A stretch of DNA of 64,000 nucleotides, from assembly GCA_029931535.1 (NCBI GenBank), contig JAQPZY010001579.1, positions 2,594,501-2,658,500 on the forward strand, written 5' to 3'. The position numbers and the translations under genes are program-made. Below the pieces are notes generated by a model. It was not told where the DNA came from. It made no database searches and saw nothing but the letters and a program-made list of their open reading frames with translations. Of this stretch, positions 59,861 to 64,000 are shown one piece after another. Within the stretch, counting starts at the first letter, position 1, and every line of letters begins with the position of its first letter. The DNA is from Margaritifera margaritifera. Its lineage: Eukaryota > Mollusca > Bivalvia > Unionida > Margaritiferidae.

Positions 59861-60732
59861 TATAACTGTTTGGTCATATTCCTAGGCAGAGTTCTACCTT
59901 GGTCAAGTTGAACATAAACTTGAGGGAATTGCTTCCCGACAAAAGATGCATGCATGCTATCAGAGTCAGGTCTCTCAACATTTTCCACTGAATCTAAATC
60001 AGCCAAAATGAGTATATGACTGATATTGATTTTAGATGACAACCTAATATTTTGCATCTGTTGGTTTTTTTATACTGTGAAAGGAAATGTTGATTTTGTA
60101 CATCATGCATATAGATACATGTACCAATTCCTTGTATTTGGTTTTGAATTTGCTGACATCAGTAACATTCATAATCCGTAATTATATGCTATATCAGTTA
60201 ATAGATGTTGTACTTGAGACATTGCTATCTTGATTTACAGCAGATTATTTTGATTTCTTTAGAATTAAAAGTTCGAAAAGAAAAGAAAACTAATTTCAGT
60301 TCATTCTTTTATTACTACCTCATACCAACATATGCAGTTCAGCAGAGTAAAGTTAAATTGGTTGTTCTGTAAATTGAAATGAAGTAACATGCAAATTTAT
60401 ATGAATTTCAATAGTTCTACTTGTTTCTTGTGATACATTTTGTGGTTTAGTACATGGTCGTATGTGTAATTCAGATGTTATGGGAGAGTCTCGAAATAGA
60501 AGCTTCTTTTGATTTGAAAAATGCACATTTTCTAATCCAAAATGTTCTTTAATTCCATTCAGTAATGGTCATAAATGAACCTTGAAAAAATTAATTTCAT
60601 CTTGGAAAAAACTTGGAAAAGACCTGGAAATTTTTCTTTAAAAAAGCATGGGAACCATGTATACCGGTACTGCATTTTGGGTCGCAAAAGATGGTATTTA
60701 GGGTCACAATAAAAAAAGTTTGGGAATCACTG

Positions 60733-61195
60733 AGTCGGAGAGTCATAATTCATTTCAAGCAGGAGTTGAACCCCTGATGAGTACCAGCAGCTATAGCCTA
60801 GCTCTCCTGCACCGGGGTCCCAACCCACATGGCTGTGCACTTGTCACCCAAAAGGAGTAGAACAAGGTTGAAGGTAAGAACTGAAGCTGCACGAAAACTT
60901 GCTATGGAAGCAGAATGTAACACTAAGCTATATGCACAAACCCATATATATGTGTGTATATATATATCTTGGCTCAGGAAAAAATTCCCCAAGCACTCAT
61001 CCCAGGGACAAGTGAGTTGCAAGAGTTACTTCTCCCTGTCCTCATTATACTCAACACAAAACACTTCTCCACTACGCTGCTTACACTTATTAAAAGAACA
61101 ATCAGTACCTGATGCAAGCTTGATATTAAAATGGGTCAAAATCATGAAAAATAGTATGTTCTAATAAATGACTCTTAAGAGACGAGGTTTGTAAC
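60733..61195. other. HAT1 intron with (TA/TG)n microsatellite
   Basis: There is a TATATATGTGTGTATATATATA tract near 60945-60968. A 111-codon open frame (60829-61164) has no recognisable motif. Confidence 0.45.
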
Positions 61196-61199
61196 TCGA

Positions 61200-62130
61200 G
61201 AAATTGCAGTTGCACACATAGTCCTTGATTTCTTAGTGGTTTTCGCATTTACAGTGAAACGTTTCAGTAATCTAGGTCTCATAATATTTCTTTTCAACGA
61301 GCTATCACACATCTTTAAGAGTTAGATATGGGAGAAGTTTAATGGACAGAGAATGTTAAAATTTTATGATTTTCCTCTGGTCAGACATTGTTACGCTTAC
61401 CCCAGATCACCAGTATTTTCAAGACTGCAGCTTTATTAATACATTGTAATGCCAAAGTAAAGATGCCAGCATATATTTATATAAATATGTAATTACTATT
61501 CACAAAGAAAATGTCAGTAACTTGCACTTGAAAAAAGAATTCCAACAGTCTCAATTTCCAACAACTGAACTACCGTACTAAATGATCCATTTTTGTCAAG
61601 CTTCATTTCTAGAGAGCTACACATGGGCACCATAAAAAGGAAGATTGCTGATTGGCCAAAAAAATTGGAACATTTCTATGTCATTACCCCATATAGATTT
61701 CGACCAATCAGTTATTGTCTTGACATTCTCTGCTTTACAAGTTGATTGCAGCATCATACATTGTGATAAAGCTGGTGAGAATCAGTTGAGACCCTTAAAA
61801 TACTCATTTCGAATGTAAGTTGGCAACATTTTTCTTGTGAAAAAAAATTACATGCTTACAGAAATATCTGCTAACATCTTCCATTTGGCATGACAATGTA
61901 TCAATAAAGCTTCAGTCTTGAAAATACTGGTGATCTGGGGCAGTTGACCAGATTAAAACATTTTGACATTCTCTGTCTCATAACGTCTGCGAGTTCTGAC
62001 TGATAAAGATGTGTTGTAATATCGTTGAAGATAAAATTACTCCATATCAAAATGATGCCTAAATTACTGAAAAGTGTCATTGTAAATGCAAACACCATTA
62101 AGAAGTCAAGGACTAAGTGTGAAACTGCAA
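61200..62130. repeat. long imperfect palindrome, arms about 360 bp
   Basis: The left arm (about 61200-61565) and right arm (about 61770-62130) are inverted copies. Matching landmarks include CCCCAGATCACCAGTATTTT at 61400-61420 against AAAATACTGGTGATCTGGGG at 61920-61940. GACAGAGAATGT.AAAAT and GCATTTACA.TGA.AC.TTTCAGTAAT also match, as does GTTGCACACATAGTCCTTGA against its inverse at 62101-62130. The spacer is about 200 bp. It ends some 340 bp upstream of a HAT1 exon. Confidence 0.85.
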
Positions 62131-62433
62131 CATAATATATTTGTAATATTTACCCATTTTAATATGAAGTTTACATCCGGTACCTGTGTAAAAAAAAGTC
62201 GTTTCCTTTGCAAGTTGTTCTTGACTGACAGCAAGTAGGCAGATTAAGCATAAGTTATATATAACTGATTAACACCAAATTATTAAATGATGTTGAACTT
62301 TGCACTTGTTAAAGATAGAAAATGTCAAGGTGTGAATCTGTATGTACTCGGTCCAGGGATGAGTACTTACTAAAGTTTTACTCTGCCAATTTTTAACTGG
62401 TCATGACAATTGGTTTTGCTGAGTCCTGACATA

Positions 62434-62452
62434 TATATATATATATATACAC
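62434..62452. repeat. (TA)n microsatellite just upstream of an exon
   Basis: ATATATATATATATATATAC lies about 20 bp upstream of the exon f acceptor, giving a poor polypyrimidine tract. Confidence 0.9.
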
Positions 62453-62472
62453 AATGTGTCTTTAAATCACAG

Positions 62473-62589
62473 AGGCAGGCAAGGAGAGTTTATGAGATCC
62501 TAAGATTGCGAGTCACAGATCCAAGTAATACAGAGCAGTATCGCAAGTACAGGTTGGACATCAAGAAGAGATTAAATCTCCCTTTCCAG
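62473..62589 (+). CDS. HAT1: histone acetyltransferase 1, internal exon f
   Basis: The acceptor AAATCACAG ends at 62472 and the donor GTAGTT starts at 62590. Phase is 0 in and 0 out, 39 codons. It encodes RQARRVYEILRLRVTD, SNTEQYRKYRLDIKKRL and NLPFQ, the conserved C-terminal helices of HAT1 (ARRVYEILRLLVTD in vertebrates). The final 80-90 residues must lie beyond the window. The acceptor tract is weak in pyrimidines because a TA microsatellite abuts it. Confidence 0.93.
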
Positions 62590-62648
62590 GTAGTTTTTCA
62601 GAATATTTTTTTCTTGGTTTAATGCAGGAATGCAGGAAAATTTAAATA

Positions 62649-64000
62649 CACCTCTCCCTTGATAACTCGGAAACCAGCTTATAACACAGGATCAAGCATG
62701 AATCCCATTTTTTTTCCTAGAAAATACCAAAAGAGATGGCCACTATTTATTGAATGTGGAAAAAATTGCAATAAAAACTGGTATATAAAACTTGGATACA
62801 TCGCTCGTTTTATCATCAAGAACGGCGATTAGTGCCTGGAGATTTGAATGAACATCATGAAATTCGTAACTTTTAATAAGAAGTCGAATATTCTGTTACA
62901 TTTTCTATAAAAAAAAAAATTCTCACTAAACTCGAAATAACAATATTTGGCGAAATTTTGATCCATGAAAATGTCAGTAATGCCTACTGGTGGCAGCACT
63001 TTAAGAAGTAAATACCAATCAAATAAGTTTTGTCATGTGAAATTTGTGTTTTAGTTCTATCTTTTAATTCGGTTTCAGTGTAATCATCATAAAGGCGATA
63101 CACCCTCTTGTATTCAAATGTGAAAAGTGTCAATCTACCATCACAGCTATGTCTGCAAGCATCTGATTGATTTGCGGAATTGTTTGTTATATTGTTACAG
63201 TCAATTAAAAGTTTTGTTTGTCCCTTTAAAATGTTGCGTCTCCCCTAGATTTGGAGGGTGAGGGACACCGTCCCCTGCCCTTGGAATCCTGTGTGCAACG
63301 CTGGGGTTGTGTGTCAGGTCAACTCATTTCAATTGACTGATGGAACACTTATAATTATTATTATGTAGGTAACATAATTAAAGTATCTAACATTAATCAG
63401 TGGTTTATCCTACCAATTCGCAAATGTGATCAAGGATAGTAAGGGAAGCCAGTGAAAGGAGTTCTCTGTGCATAAAAAGCTTTTTGTTCACAGATATGGT
63501 TCATTATGGAGAAGTGAGTTCCAAAGTTTGTGGTAAACTTAAATTTCCCAAATTGGCACTCAGAGGTTTGCTCAAGGATGAGCAGAAATTGCACTTAATT
63601 GCAGTGAAATCACAGCTTCACTATTTTACTAATAGAACCAATTTTTTAAAAAAATCAAGTTTCAGTGTTGATGTTTGTTGTTTCATGAATTAAATGTCCA
63701 TAGTTTTATAAAAAAGGAAATATTGTTTAGTTATGAATATACAATAACACTCAAATATATCCACATTCACATGCAAAAAGCATTGTCTTAATAAACAATG
63801 TTTTCGCAGGTACACATGAGCTGTATGTTGAAACTTCTTGGAGTTTTTAATGATCTTTCAGAGGTTGGTTATCTTGAAAACAACGGCAATTTATACAGAA
63901 AGGCAAACAACTTCTTTAGAAAATGCATTTTATTGACAATTATTCTCAACGCGATTATGAAACGAATATTAAGCCATTAAACAGTCTCCCCCCTTCCCGT
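62649..64000. mobile_element. TA-flanked TIR element, second copy, inverted and cut by the window end
   Basis: It starts CACCTCTCCCTTGATAACTC after TA (62647-62648). Its body matches the reverse complement of 57622-59146 in order. Matches include GAAACCGAATTAAAAGATAG at 58699-58718 with its inverse near 63055-63080, AATTGAAATGAGTTGACCTG ACACAC inverted at 63310-63345, and the last stretch before 63990 matching the inverse of 57780-57860. Small open frames at 63484-63693 and 63798-63980 are inside it. Positions 63210-63306 carry a piece related to the 29269-30074 element. Confidence 0.85.

Larger units (their letters stand above)
57013..60659. mobile_element. hAT element (inner), nested in the outer hAT
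   Basis: The left end is CAGGGTTACTACGCTGCCAGGAAA (split here as CAGGGTTACTACG and CTGCCAGGAAA). The right end GACCTGGAAA...CATGGGAACCATG is its diverged inverse. TATACC stands directly outside both ends (57007-57012 and 60660-60665). Inside is a coiled-coil ORF relic and a third inserted element (57622-59146). Confidence 0.7.
56965..60732. mobile_element. hAT element (outer), CAGTGGTTCCCAAACC ends
   Basis: CAGTGGTTCCCAAACCCTG at the left and GTTTGGGAATCACTG at the right are inverted. The sequences just inside (GTCACAAGGATCCTTGTGAC at the left, GGGTCGCAAAAGATGG and GGGTCACAAT at the right) belong to the same GTCGCA-type MITE family as 52791-52962. Almost all of its length is a later insertion (57013-60659). 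Confidence 0.75.

Noticed and set aside
60829..61164. 111-codon open frame near the 3' part of the window
   Set aside because: Crosses a TA/TG microsatellite, no domain, no support from splice sites.
63484..63980. Two 60-70 codon open frames considered as the last HAT1 exons
   Set aside because: Both lie in sequence homologous to the inverse of the 57622-59146 transposon and do not match the HAT1 C-terminus.

Overview
This window is animal nuclear DNA, most likely from a lophotrochozoan invertebrate. A bivalve or gastropod mollusc is my best guess, inferred from the repeat content rather than shown by a diagnostic gene. It is AT-rich, has GT-AG introns and low coding density, and is packed with decayed transposons.

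The only host gene I can support is histone acetyltransferase 1 (HAT1, the type B histone H4 acetyltransferase) on the + strand. Six consecutive exons (13703-13844, 20216-20369, 28887-28991, 44030-44136, 46029-46180, 62473-62589) splice in frame with matching phases and give 777 nt, or 259 codons. They cover the middle of the protein, from just before the GNAT domain through the acetyl-CoA loop and the Glu-Asp pair into the C-terminal helices. The N-terminal exons (about the first 100 residues) and the last 80-90 residues are not found here. Five introns of 6.4, 8.5, 15.0, 1.9 and 16.3 kb lie between the exons.

The rest is mobile DNA. (1) DIRS-like tyrosine-recombinase retrotransposon relics lie at about 4.67-10.17, 23.8-28.8, 39.2-41.7 and 47.6-55.3 kb; the last is at least three fragments joined head to tail. 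They carry remnants of a Cys-rich gag-like ORF, RT-RNase H and a tyrosine recombinase. (2) hAT-type DNA transposons and MITEs lie at 13.04-13.42, 17.6-18.4, 25.4-26.9, 52.79-52.96, 53.56-54.71 and 56.97-60.73 kb. (3) TA-flanked pogo/Tc1-mariner-like nonautonomous elements lie at 68-1179, 57.62-59.15 and 62.65-64.0 kb, the last two in inverted orientation. (4) There are tRNA-derived SINE copies, a non-LTR retrotransposon 3' end (34.18-34.87 kb), satellite-like tandem repeats and microsatellites. (5) An 8.5 kb block at 30.6-39.2 kb holds degenerate coding sequence on both strands that looks like a dead multi-gene mobile or virus-like element I cannot name securely.

Layout: 0-13.7 kb, upstream intron or intergenic DNA with the first pogo-like element, MITE-like repeats and DIRS copy A; 13.7-20.4 kb, exons 1-2 of the visible series; 20.4-28.9 kb, a roughly 150-bp tandem repeat and DIRS copy B with a hAT insertion; 29-44 kb, the largest non-coding block, with the virus-like relic, the LINE end and DIRS copy C; 44-46.2 kb, two exons close together; 46.2-62.5 kb, DIRS copies D-F, nested hATs and a long palindrome; 62.5 kb, the last visible exon; then an inverted transposon copy running off the end.

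No CRISPR array, rRNA, stand-alone tRNA gene or bacterial-type operon is present.
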